Source: Arenibacterium halophilum
GTDB lineage: Bacteria > Pseudomonadota > Alphaproteobacteria > Rhodobacterales > Rhodobacteraceae
Direction: 5' to 3'
Assembly (NCBI RefSeq): GCF_005938225.1
Contig: NZ_VCPC01000003.1
Span: 310,001-374,000 of the forward strand
DNA: 64,000 bases
Positions 36,122-43,253 of the stretch are shown here, one piece after another. How positions within the stretch are numbered: the stretch's first letter is position 1; every line of letters begins with the position of its first letter. The translations under genes and the position numbers were made by a program. Below the pieces are notes generated by a model, which worked only from the letters and a program-made list of their open reading frames with translations, did no database searches and was not told the origin of the DNA.

Positions 36122-37554
36122 GCGACCCGCTCCTTTCGTTCATTGCAAAGAGAGTGAAAGGGAAGAGACGCCGAGAGATGGCCGAGCTGGCTCCGATCAA
36201 TCCCGCCGCCAGGCTTCACGAGCCCCTCATGCGAGGCTGGCGCGAATCCTACTCGCACCGGTCGCGCATATTGTGGCAGGTTGGCGAGCAGGTGTTTAAT
36301 TCGGGCCGGGTCAACCGGCGCCGTGATGACCGCGATGATCTCGAGCATGCCGTCTTCTGCAAGGCGAAGCCCGGCAGCGGGAATATTCGGGTCTGCGCAA
36401 AGGCAGGATTCGACCCATTCGGGATTGATATTGCGCCCCTGCGGCGTGACGATCAGCCAGTCCTTGCGGCCCTCTATGATCAGGTGGCCATTTTCGATCC
36501 GGCCAAGATCGCCGGTGCGCCATTCTCCGCTTACCGGAGTCTGCCCAATGTACCCCTCCATAACGGTTGGACCGGACACGACGATCTCGCCATCATCTAT
36601 GCGCACTCGGACCCCGTCCAGAATTTCGCCCACAGTTCCCGGTTGGGGGTTACCTGGTCGAGCCATTGATACGACCGAGCAACATTCCGAAAGGCCGTAT
36701 CCCTCGTAGACGTGCAGGCCGTGGGCCTTGGCGTCGGCCAGCAGCGCCGGAGAGGTCTTTGCGCCGCCTACGGCCACAAGCCGCAGACTTTCGGGAGCGT
36801 TACACCTCTTTAACTTCAGTTCAGACACCATCCGGGCGAGCAGGGCCGGAACGAGAATCGTCGTGGTCGGCCGAGCGGCTTCCATCATCGCCATCACCGG
36901 CTCCATCGGTCCACCAAACAGAGCAGTCAGCGCTTCGGGACAGAAGCAGACCTCGGCTCCGGCCAAAAGTGGCAGGTACAGACCAGCGACCTGTTCCAGC
37001 AACTGCGCAACCGGCAGAAGCGAAAGATGCCGATCGTCCGACCGCGGCGAAATAGCTTTCTCAAGCCCTGCAATAGCCGCGGCCATCTGGCGTTCACCGA
37101 TAATCACACCTTTCGGTGTCCCGGATGAGCCCGATGTGAATATGATCCGCCGCGCACCAGCGACAGGCAGGTTCAGCGGATCGCCCAGCGGCGGGCACGC
37201 CTCGGGACGTGGCAAAGATTCAGTTGCCACCAACGTGTCAGACCTGCCGATGAAGGTCTCAATCTCCGCTGCCGTTGCGATATGCGCCCTTTGGGTGGGC
37301 GAGAAGAACGGCGGAACGTGCACCGCGACGTGGCCGTAAAAGGTCAGCGCGATATCTGCGAGTGCGGCCTCCAGCGGATCGTCGCAGCTTATCCCGACAA
37401 CACGAGGACTACTTGCCAGTGCTTTGGCGCTTTCGGCGAGAAACCCCGCCAGCGCGCAATATGAGATGGTTCTTGCACCAGAGCGCAACGCGATCTTGAA
37501 CGGGGTTTGCAGCGCATGCAGGGCCAATGCCCGGAAAACACGATCGGTCATCAT
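36118..37554 (-). CDS. AMP-forming ligase (acyl-CoA synthetase family) without the usual A10 lysine
   Basis: A 478-aa ANL-superfamily enzyme, somewhat short. Core motifs: A3 IIFTSGSSGTPKGVIIG, A5 GYGLSECCSVV, A7 WRTGDLGRIENG and A8 EGRKDWLIVTPQGRNINPEWVE. In the C-terminal A10 motif the catalytic Lys of NGKxDR is replaced (GGGIDR, Gly451), though Lys447 lies nearby; this would weaken classical adenylation or signal a family variant. It probably activates a carboxylic or fatty acid. It overlaps the haemolysin-family gene and the SDR gene by four bases each, so the three are made together. Confidence 0.85.
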   Translation of the reverse strand: MMTDRVFRALALHALQTPFKIALRSGARTISYCALAGFLAESAKALASSPRVVGISCDDPLEAALADIALTFYGHVAVHVPPFFSPTQRAHIATAAEIETFIGRSDTLVATESLPRPEACPPLGDPLNLPVAGARRIIFTSGSSGTPKGVIIGERQMAAAIAGLEKAISPRSDDRHLSLLPVAQLLEQVAGLYLPLLAGAEVCFCPEALTALFGGPMEPVMAMMEAARPTTTILVPALLARMVSELKLKRCNAPESLRLVAVGGAKTSPALLADAKAHGLHVYEGYGLSECCSVVSMARPGNPQPGTVGEILDGVRVRIDDGEIVVSGPTVMEGYIGQTPVSGEWRTGDLGRIENGHLIIEGRKDWLIVTPQGRNINPEWVESCLCADPNIPAAGLRLAEDGMLEIIAVITAPVDPARIKHLLANLPQYARPVRVGFAPASHEGLVKPGGGIDRSQLGHLSASLPFHSLCNERKERVA

Positions 37555-38129
37555 GCCGTCTCCGCGCGCGGCATCGCGGGATCAGCCGTCTGAACCGGGT
37601 CGCGAAAGGCGCAGACCCAGGGATCATGGCTATAGTAGTCGCCCCATTGGCCCGGATCCTGTACTCGGCCGGGGTCTGCCGGTGCCAGCATGAGCGGCTT
37701 GATGCGCGCGCGTTGGATCAGCCGACGGACCTCGGTCGTCGCGGTGAAGAGCCCCCAGCCGATGCCGCGTTCTCGTCCCCACTGAAAGACCGCGCGCAGC
37801 GTGGGATAGGCTGCAAACGGCGACCTGCACGCGAAGCCCCCAACTTCAAGGATCGTTGCGGGCACCACCGCCAATCCGGTCCGGCGAGACAGCAACTCGC
37901 TGACCGGGAGGTCAAGGTACTGCTGCGAGAAGAAGGTTTCATCGTGGCACCGGATGCTCGTGGCGCAAACCACCTCGCCAGTACGGGCTGTCGTGATCAC
38001 GAGGCGCGAGGGCCTAATACGGGTGTCCGCCGAAAAGGCCGTGCGGTAGCCGTGGTCAATATGCTCCAACGCCTGCTCGAACAGGCTTTTGGTTGCTGGA
38101 TCGTCGTCCACGACAATGGTCGTTCTCAT
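37551..38129 (-). CDS. Thermostable haemolysin family protein (GNAT/autoinducer-synthase-like)
   Basis: A 192-aa protein matching the T_hemolysin family: FFSQQYLDLPVSELLSRRTG, ILEVGGFACRSPFAAYPTL, LFTATTEVRRLIQR and QWGDYYSHDP are the family's conserved blocks. Despite the name, as I recall the family is related to GNAT acyltransferases and LuxI-type autoinducer synthases, so acyl transfer is a reasonable role. It is the first gene of the operon with the ligase, SDR and TauD-type oxygenase; ATG at 38129 has GGAG 13 bases upstream. The 534-bp region before it is the largest non-coding stretch in the window and probably carries its promoter. Confidence 0.85.
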   Translation of the reverse strand: MRTTIVVDDDPATKSLFEQALEHIDHGYRTAFSADTRIRPSRLVITTARTGEVVCATSIRCHDETFFSQQYLDLPVSELLSRRTGLAVVPATILEVGGFACRSPFAAYPTLRAVFQWGRERGIGWGLFTATTEVRRLIQRARIKPLMLAPADPGRVQDPGQWGDYYSHDPWVCAFRDPVQTADPAMPRAETA

Positions 38130-38663
38130 TTGGTTGCTCTCCGCAAAAGGAGGCTGCTCTTGCCTCGATTTCCGAAGATGTCCTGCGTCGTAGTCTCAAA
38201 TTCCATTGGACTGAAGGCACAGAAAGACGGTGATCGGCGATATACGACTATAGTTTATGCCGACACTGCCTGACTGCTTGGCGTCCGCTCGACGCATCTG
38301 GCCATCGGTTTGCGGAAGCTTGCGGTTGCGTCAACGTCAGGGACAGTTGCTGACGTCAGGCCAGGCGACAATGCGGACTGGCACGAGGCGCTAGCCTACG
38401 GGGTGACGATTGGCCGTCGGCTAAGCGACACTATTAGGGCCGCGCCAAGACGGAACCGTTCGGGCCGCAGCGCCCGATGACGGGCGGCAGCGGATTTCTT
38501 GATGGGGCGATCTATCGGCGCGGTATGGCCATGGTGTGATTTGGACCGGCGTCATACTGGGTCGGCGTGGCAGATTGATCTTTGCAAACCAGCCTTCGCG
38601 CAGGTGGCCTGGCAGGCCGGGTCGCAAGGCACCCGGCCCTTGGGGGCGGCAGATGAAAGCCGT
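38130..38663. promoter_or_regulatory. Non-coding region before the haemolysin-family operon, with inverted repeats
   Basis: No gene is supported in these 534 bp. It contains the inverted repeat ACGTCAG-N9-CTGACGT (38334-38356), about 205-227 bp before the haemolysin-family start, which has the size of a LuxR-type dyad, and an AT-rich patch near 38240-38260. Near the purU end, GGCCGGGT-N8-ACCCGGCC (38615-38638) is a perfect 8-bp hairpin that could end purU transcription, although it lacks a T-run. Confidence 0.45.
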
Positions 38664-39548
38664 TTAACCCATTTTTTCCGAAGAATAGGCCCCGGGTGAG
38701 GCCGGGAATACCACCGTCTTGTCCTTGTTCAAAAAGGTGCGGCGGTTGGCGTGGGCGTGGACCGCGCGGGCCAGTACCTGCGCCTCGACATCGCGCCCAA
38801 GGCTGACGTAATCCGTCGCGCTTTGGGCGTGAGTCACGCGCACGATGTCCTGTTCGATGATCGGGCCTTCGTCCAGATCGGCGGTCACGTAATGCGAGGT
38901 GGCCCCGATCAGTTTGACGCCACGCTGGAATGCCTGCTTGTAGGGGTTCGCGCCCTTGAAGGACGGCAGGAACGAGTGGTGGATGTTGATGATCCGGCCG
39001 GACATCTGCTTGCACATCTCGTCGCTGAGAATCTGCATGTAGCGTGCCAATACCACCAGTTCGGCCCCGGTATCGCGGACAACATCCATGATTGCGGCCT
39101 CGGCCACGGGTTTGTTTTCCGGCGTGACCTTGATGCAGTGGAACGGGATGTCGTGGTTCACCACCACCTTCTGATAGTCGGTGTGGTTCGAGATGACGGC
39201 AACGATTTCGATCGGCAGCGCGCCGATGCGCCAGCGGTACAGCAGATCGTTCAGGCAGTGACCGAAGCGGCTGACCATCACGACGACCTTCATTTTTCGC
39301 GCTTCGTCGTGGAAGGCGTATTCCATGTCGAACCGTTTCGCGATTTCGGCGAAGGCTTCTGTCAGCGAGTCAGGGGTCTGGCCAGCATCCAGCTGAAAGC
39401 TGGTGCGCATGAAGAACTGGCCGTTCTCCATGTCGTCGAACTGGCTGCTGTCGGTGATGTTGCAACCGTGTTCGGCAAGGAATGTCGAAATCGCGGCGAC
39501 GATCCCGACGGTGGAAGGGCAGGTGACGGTCAGGCAGTAACGGTTCAT
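38664..39548 (-). CDS. purU: Formyltetrahydrofolate deformylase
   Basis: A 294-aa enzyme that hydrolyses 10-formyltetrahydrofolate to formate and tetrahydrofolate. It has an N-terminal ACT domain (CPSTVGIVAAISTFLAEHGCNITD), and a C-terminal formyl-hydrolase domain with VVVMVSRFGHCLNDLLYRW, the catalytic NIHHSFLPSF and DEGPIIEQD. Such copies in Rhodobacterales often support one-carbon and methylated-amine breakdown. The gene stands alone here; the 348 bp upstream (39549-39896) hold no other gene but contain a plus-strand promoter candidate for the next gene. Confidence 0.95.
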   Translation of the reverse strand: MNRYCLTVTCPSTVGIVAAISTFLAEHGCNITDSSQFDDMENGQFFMRTSFQLDAGQTPDSLTEAFAEIAKRFDMEYAFHDEARKMKVVVMVSRFGHCLNDLLYRWRIGALPIEIVAVISNHTDYQKVVVNHDIPFHCIKVTPENKPVAEAAIMDVVRDTGAELVVLARYMQILSDEMCKQMSGRIINIHHSFLPSFKGANPYKQAFQRGVKLIGATSHYVTADLDEGPIIEQDIVRVTHAQSATDYVSLGRDVEAQVLARAVHAHANRRTFLNKDKTVVFPASPGAYSSEKMG

Positions 39549-39786
39549 CTAAGGCGCCTTGTCTCTGGGCGTGGAAGGTCGGGCCTGTGTGTGGGCCCGG
39601 GCGTGATGCGGTATCGGATGCGCGCCTTGCGGGAACAAGACCGCGCGGCGCCAAGAGGGTCAGTTTCCGCCCTCGTAGCTCATGATTGCATCGAATCGCG
39701 GCGCGTTTGCGCCACCTTAAGAGAAAGCAACGGCATCGCTGAAGCGCGCGCTCAACGGACGCCACACGCAAAAATGATGCGCGAAT

Positions 39787-39811
39787 GGAACCACAGGGGT
39801 CTTGGAGGGTT
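39787..39811 (+). promoter_or_regulatory. Candidate EcfG-type promoter, weaker match
   Basis: GGAAC, 16 bp, then GGTT (consensus CGTT), placed about 85 bp before the PLDc_N-domain gene at 39897. One base deviates from the consensus in the -10 element. It is supported by several better matches in the same 9-kb region. Confidence 0.45.
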
Positions 39812-39896
39812 TGTTTGTCAATAGATCCAAGGCGATGGGTGGCAGGGCCGACGACGGCTCGGTTTTCGCAGCACCCCGCCAGAACAGGAGCGTAAT

Positions 39897-40088
39897 ATGT
39901 TAGAAATTTCTGGTATCGGCGGTCTGATCATTCTGGTGCTCGACATCTGGGCACTTGTGTCGATCATCGGGTCGTCAACGAGCACCGGCAAAAAGGTACT
40001 GTGGTGTCTGCTTGTCCTGATCCTGCCTGTCGTGGGCTTCCTGATCTGGCTTATTGCCGGGCCGCGATCGACCGCACGACACGCGTAA
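39897..40088 (+). CDS. PLDc_N-domain small membrane protein
   Basis: A 63-aa protein with two membrane helices (about residues 7-25 IGGLIILVLDIWALVSIIG and 34-53 VLWCLLVLILPVVGFLIWLI) joined by a short polar turn STSTGKK. This is the phospholipase D N-terminal membrane domain (PLDc_N) occurring alone; the PVVGFLIWLI segment is typical. ATG at 39897 follows AGGAGCGTAAT. A candidate stress promoter lies upstream and a good terminator downstream, so it is a stand-alone transcript. Such small proteins are often stress induced; molecular role unknown. Confidence 0.82.
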   Translation: MLEISGIGGLIILVLDIWALVSIIGSSTSTGKKVLWCLLVLILPVVGFLIWLIAGPRSTARHA

Positions 40089-40116
40089 TCGACCACCAAA
40101 CGGTTTCAAAATTGCA

Positions 40117-40141
40117 GGGCGGGCCTTTCGGTCCGCCCTTT
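40117..40141. terminator. Terminator between PLDc_N gene and Crp/Fnr gene
   Basis: Nine-pair stem GGGCGGGCC/GGTCCGCCC with TTTC loop (one G-T pair), followed by TTT, starting 28 bp after the plus-strand stop. The neighbouring minus-strand gene also ends here, so it may serve both. Confidence 0.7.
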
Positions 40142-40170
40142 GCACGTTTGAAAAGGGCGTGCCGCGCCGA

Positions 40171-40899
40171 CTACAGGATTGGCCGGCGCATTTCGGGCTC
40201 GAGCTCGGCTTCTGCAACCTCAGCCAGCTTCTTCACATCATGCACCGTCAGCGTGCCTTCGCTCCAGTTCAGCAACTGCCGCGTCCGCAGTCGCGCAAGT
40301 GTCTTGTTTGTGTGCACCAGCGACAGGCCCAAAGCGTCGGCCAGGTCATGTTGGCGATAGGGCAGGGGCATCGCATCATTGCGCACCAGTCCCAGGGCCC
40401 GACCACGCTGGAAAATCCGCAATAACGCCCAGGCGATCTTGGCCTCTGCGCTGCGCTGGCCCATTGTCAGAAGCGTTTCGCCCATGAAATGTTCCTCGAC
40501 TGCTGCAATCCAGGTCAGATCGTAGGCGCGCGCCGGGTGGCTTTTGAACAAGGTCCAGACATTCGAACGGTCAAAGACACACAGTCGCATTCGCGTTGTT
40601 GCCTCGACCGAATGTCCCATTTCGCCCATGATACCGGCCTGCAGGCCGATGAAATCGCCGGGGAAGATGAAATTGAGCACCTGCCGGTCGCCGCTGGGCG
40701 TGGACTTGTGGCGCAGGCCCATACCGTCAAACACGGTGTAAAGCTGCGGGCTGTTGCTGCCTTCCATCAGGATCGGAGTGCCCGGATCCACTGTCAGTTC
40801 GCCCACCTTGAATCGATTCATGAACCGGATTTCATCGCGGGTCAGCTCTTTGAACATACTGCGCTTTTGCAGCGGGCAGGTCTCACAACTTTGGGCCAT
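40171..40899 (-). CDS. Crp/Fnr-family transcriptional regulator
   Basis: A 242-aa regulator with an N-terminal cyclic-nucleotide-like beta-barrel (PGTPILMEGSNSPQLYTVFDGMG and the FIFPGDFIGL turn) and a C-terminal winged helix (YRQHDLADALGLSLVHTNKTLARLR). N-terminal Cys5 and Cys8 (SCETCPL) recall FNR, but the further cysteines needed for a 4Fe-4S cluster are not in the right places, so oxygen sensing by a cluster is unlikely. It lies divergent from the small ORF at 40983 within a stress gene region and may link membrane, redox or nutrient signals to it. Confidence 0.92.
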   Translation of the reverse strand: MAQSCETCPLQKRSMFKELTRDEIRFMNRFKVGELTVDPGTPILMEGSNSPQLYTVFDGMGLRHKSTPSGDRQVLNFIFPGDFIGLQAGIMGEMGHSVEATTRMRLCVFDRSNVWTLFKSHPARAYDLTWIAAVEEHFMGETLLTMGQRSAEAKIAWALLRIFQRGRALGLVRNDAMPLPYRQHDLADALGLSLVHTNKTLARLRTRQLLNWSEGTLTVHDVKKLAEVAEAELEPEMRRPIL

Positions 40900-40982
40900 T
40901 CTGAGCCTCGTTCTCTATGTCATAGTTTATAGCGAGCTGCCCCGCGGATTGCTAAGCGGATCACTTATAGTGGGGAACGTAC

Positions 40983-41327
40983 ATGTATTTCGTGGTCGAA
41001 AAAGACCGAGTCGTCGCGCTCGACATTTCCGAGGCGCTGCGCGAGTACCGCGAAAATGCGGCAGTCCATGTGTTTGAAACCGTGCAGAAAGCGCGCACCG
41101 GAGTGCTGTCGTTGGGCACCCCGCAGGCGGCAGTTGTCAGCCTGTCTTCGCTTACCGAGATCGAGCCGGAAGAACTTTCTGCCATAGGCGAGATTTCACA
41201 GCATGTCGTGCTGATTGTCGACAGCGAAGAGGCTCTGACGGCCCTGCCGCCCAATTGCATCATCGTGGTGCGTCCGTTCGGATCGTCGACATTGGCCGCG
41301 GCATTGCTCAGACTTTCCTCCGACTAG
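40983..41327 (+). CDS. Small receiver-like protein of unknown function
   Basis: A 114-aa protein with alternating strand/helix pattern (MYFVVEKDRVVALDISEALREY, AAVVSLSSLTE, VVLIVDSEEALTAL, CIIVVRPFGSSTLAAAL), like a shrunken response-regulator fold. The acidic pocket and phospho-acceptor Asp are not evident (SSLTE at the acceptor site), and the conserved Lys appears as Arg (VVRPF), so it is at most a pseudo-receiver. ATG at 40983 follows GTGGGGAACG. Its last 20 bases overlap the convergent holin-family gene. Function not known. Confidence 0.6.
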   Translation: MYFVVEKDRVVALDISEALREYRENAAVHVFETVQKARTGVLSLGTPQAAVVSLSSLTEIEPEELSAIGEISQHVVLIVDSEEALTALPPNCIIVVRPFGSSTLAAALLRLSSD

Positions 41328-41628
41328 GCCGGGTTCCGGCCTGAAGTCCGGCCAGAAACGCCTCCATCAGGGGGTTATGAACCGGAGCAGGCGGTACGAC
41401 CGCGCGGCGGCGCGGTGAACTGGCAAGAGCCAGCACGATGAAACCCAGGCCGCAATAGCCAGCACCCAGAACGGCGGCGGCTGTCAGCGTGCCATAGGCG
41501 AGCGACAACACAATCCACATCGCGGCGGTTAGGAAGCCCAAGCCGATGCCCAGCAGAAGCAGCCCCGCTGTCAGCAGGGCTGCCTTTCGCGCCGCCGAAG
41601 CGGCGGCGTATTTCACGCTGGCGAACAT
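41308..41628 (-). CDS. Holin-3_6/DUF1469-like membrane protein
   Basis: A 106-aa protein with two long hydrophobic helices (about residues 15-38 AALLTAGLLLLGIGLGFLTAAMWI and 46-68 TLTAAAVLGAGYCGLGFIVLALA), as in the phage-holin-like DUF1469 family, usually found beside DUF883 (ElaB/YqjD) genes. Here it starts one base after the DUF883 gene stops, so both are transcribed from the EcfG-type promoter at 41992-42016. The C-terminal tail is basic and proline rich. A role in the envelope during stress is inferred. Confidence 0.78.
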   Translation of the reverse strand: MFASVKYAAASAARKAALLTAGLLLLGIGLGFLTAAMWIVLSLAYGTLTAAAVLGAGYCGLGFIVLALASSPRRRAVVPPAPVHNPLMEAFLAGLQAGTRPSRRKV

Positions 41629-41629
41629 A

Positions 41630-41950
41630 TCAGCGGCGGCTGGTCAGAAGTCCGACAAGAAAGCCCGCGCCAGCGGCAAGACCGAGGGCCAGGCCGGGCT
41701 GAGTCGTGATGAACTGGTTGGCCTGTGCCTGCGCTTCGCGCGCGCGCGCTGTAACCTCGTCCACAGCTTCCGAGCCCTTGACCATGGCGCCGGTCTTGAG
41801 ATCGTCAGTTTTGGCACGACCGTATTCGGCAACGCTCGATGTCAGGTTCGAAAGATCCTTGCGCAGTGTCGCGATCTGCTTGCTCAGGTCGTCGACCGAG
41901 ACGTCATTCGATTTCGTATTGGTGGGGATTGTGGATGCGACGTTGGCCAT
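41630..41950 (-). CDS. DUF883 (ElaB/YqjD-like) membrane-anchored protein
   Basis: A 106-aa protein: a long helical region (SVDDLSKQIATLRKDLSNLT ... EAVDEVTARAREAQAQANQF) ending in a C-terminal Gly-rich anchor (ALGLAAGAGFLVGLLTSRR), the ElaB/YqjD layout. ATG at 41950 follows AGGAGGCTTTT. Enteric relatives bind ribosomes and tether them to the membrane in stationary phase; whether this one does so is unknown. An EcfG-type promoter match lies about 42-66 bp upstream, placing it in the general stress regulon. Confidence 0.85.
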   Translation of the reverse strand: MANVASTIPTNTKSNDVSVDDLSKQIATLRKDLSNLTSSVAEYGRAKTDDLKTGAMVKGSEAVDEVTARAREAQAQANQFITTQPGLALGLAAGAGFLVGLLTSRR

Positions 41951-41991
41951 AAAAGCCTCCTGTCTGTTTGTGTACGTTAGTCTGTACGTAA

Positions 41992-42016
41992 AACGCTCGC
42001 TTGGGCTGTTGGTTCC
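41992..42016 (-). promoter_or_regulatory. EcfG-type promoter for the DUF883/holin pair
   Basis: On the minus strand GGAAC (42016-42012), 16 bp, CGTT (41995-41992), a full match to the alphaproteobacterial general stress promoter. The start codon of the DUF883 gene lies 42 bp downstream. Confidence 0.75.
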
Positions 42017-42074
42017 ACGTAGGAAGCAAATTGCAAGGTCCCGCCGAGATCGCGCTCGGCCCCGTGCCGTGGCG

Positions 42075-42100
42075 GGAACCAGTTCAGGGAATTCCGCGTT
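42075..42100 (+). promoter_or_regulatory. EcfG-type promoter for the DUF1328 gene
   Basis: GGAAC (42075-42079), 17 bp, CGTT (42097-42100), 54 bp before the ATG of the DUF1328 gene. It lies back to back with the minus-strand promoter at 41992-42016. Confidence 0.75.
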
Positions 42101-42153
42101 TCATATTCAATCGCGCCGAGCAGGCGCACCATATGTGAAATCTTGGAAAGGGT

Positions 42154-42324
42154 ATGAAAATGCTGCACTGGGCTCTTATTTTCTTCGTCGTTGCCATCAT
42201 CGCCGCTGTCTTTGGATTTGGCGGCATCGCAAGCGCTTCGGCTGGTATCGCGCAGATTCTGTTCTTCATCTTCCTTGCGCTTTTTGCCATCGCGCTGATC
42301 GCGCGGGCCATGCGCTCACGCTAG
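42154..42324 (+). CDS. DUF1328 small membrane protein
   Basis: A 56-aa hydrophobic protein, too short for most gene callers: [20 protein letters not shown], then [20 protein letters not shown], a second helix and an ARAMRSR end. The [21 protein letters not shown] motif is the DUF1328 (YtjA-like) signature. ATG at 42154 follows TGGAAAGGGT. It sits between a full EcfG promoter match and a strong terminator as a single-gene transcript. Members are frequently induced by osmotic and oxidative stress in alphaproteobacteria; mechanism unknown. Confidence 0.88.
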   Translation: MKMLHWALIFFVVAIIAAVFGFGGIASASAGIAQILFFIFLALFAIALIARAMRSR

Positions 42325-42347
42325 GGCACACGATAGGTGGATACGCA

Positions 42348-42375
42348 AAAGCCCCGGTCGATTGACCGGGGCTTT
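42348..42375. terminator. Bidirectional terminator between DUF1328 gene and phyR
   Basis: Twelve-pair stem AAAGCCCCGGTC/GACCGGGGCTTT with GATT loop; because both outer ends carry A or T tracts it can end transcripts from either side. Confidence 0.85.
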
Positions 42376-42413
42376 CTTGTATTCTTTAGAGCCGATTCAG
42401 CGATGTGTCTGGC

Positions 42414-43226
42414 TCAGACCTTCAAAGTTTCTGTCGAGGCAAAGAACATTGCCTGGCTGACGGCCGATTTGACCTGATCTTCCTTGTAGGGTTTGGAAAT
42501 CAGGAATGCGGGTTCGGGGCGTTCTCCCGTCAGCAGCCGCTCTGGGAAGGCGGTGATAAAGATTACCGGAACGTCGCCGATCAGTTTCAGCAGATCGTTC
42601 ACGGCGTCGATCCCCGAGGAATTATCGGCAAGCTGAATATCCGCCAGGATCATGTCGGGGCGCACCTTCTGCCCGATCTCCACCGCGCTTTTGTGCGTGC
42701 GGCCAATGCCGGTTACCGAATGACCCAGCTCTGTGACGATGGCGCTGATGTCGGCGGCGATGATCGGCTCATCTTCGATCACGAGGATCTTGCCCGAAAT
42801 CGCATTCTGCATGTCGGTGCGGGCAACCTCGATCAGATGGCGGACTTCGTCGCGGTCGATATCCATGATAATTGCGATATCAGCGATGGAAAATTCTTCG
42901 ACCGTGGCAAGTAGCAGCGCCTCGCGCGTGTTGGTTTGCAGCGCGGCCAGATGCTGTTGCGCACGCCCGTTCAGTCCGTCGCCTGCTTCCGCTGTCGGCG
43001 CACCGGAACTTGTCCAGATGGCGTGGAAGCAACGGAATAGCGAGACGCGAACAGGATGCTCTTCGGTGAACATCGACCGGTCCTGAAGAATGGTTTCCAA
43101 CGTCGCCACGGCGTATTTGTCGCCACTGTCCTGATTTCCGGTCAATGCCCGGGCGTAACGACGCAGGTATGGAAGCTCGGCCGCGATCTGATCGGAAAGA
43201 TCGGGTGTCGCTTGCGTGTTTGACAT
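42414..43226 (-). CDS. phyR: PhyR, anti-anti-sigma response regulator of the general stress response
   Basis: A 270-aa protein with an N-terminal sigma-factor-like domain (about residues 1-135; LPYLRRYARALTGNQDSGDKY and TREALLLATVEEFSIADIA) and a C-terminal receiver (about 145-265). The receiver shows the acidic pair in VIEDEP (Glu151, Asp152), phospho-acceptor Asp196 in LADIQLAD, and Lys245 in ISKPY. Phosphorylated PhyR sequesters NepR and frees EcfG. ATG at 43226 is used because the promoter and start fit; the frame extending upstream crosses the promoter. It is divergent from nepR-ecfG, and its own EcfG-type promoter gives positive feedback. Confidence 0.95.
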   Translation of the reverse strand: MSNTQATPDLSDQIAAELPYLRRYARALTGNQDSGDKYAVATLETILQDRSMFTEEHPVRVSLFRCFHAIWTSSGAPTAEAGDGLNGRAQQHLAALQTNTREALLLATVEEFSIADIAIIMDIDRDEVRHLIEVARTDMQNAISGKILVIEDEPIIAADISAIVTELGHSVTGIGRTHKSAVEIGQKVRPDMILADIQLADNSSGIDAVNDLLKLIGDVPVIFITAFPERLLTGERPEPAFLISKPYKEDQVKSAVSQAMFFASTETLKV

Positions 43227-43253
43227 TTTTATCGCCTTTTTGTCGTATTCCGT

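Noticed and set aside
38453..38464. GGAACCGTT near 38453 as a stress promoter
   Set aside because: The two promoter halves are adjacent with no 16-17-bp spacer.
33014..38663. Attachment-site repeat of the tRNA 3' end flanking the cluster
   Set aside because: No second copy of the tRNA 3' segment was found before purU and no integrase is present.
39549..39786. Riboswitch in the leader of purU
   Set aside because: No recognisable conserved core of a known aptamer class could be identified by eye.
40171..40899. Reading the Crp/Fnr gene as an oxygen-sensing FNR
   Set aside because: Only the CETC pair is near the N terminus; the remaining cysteine ligands for a 4Fe-4S cluster are missing.
40974..41000. 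GGAAC just before the 40983 gene as an EcfG promoter
   Set aside because: No CGTT or close variant occurs 16-17 bp downstream and the element would lie at the start codon.
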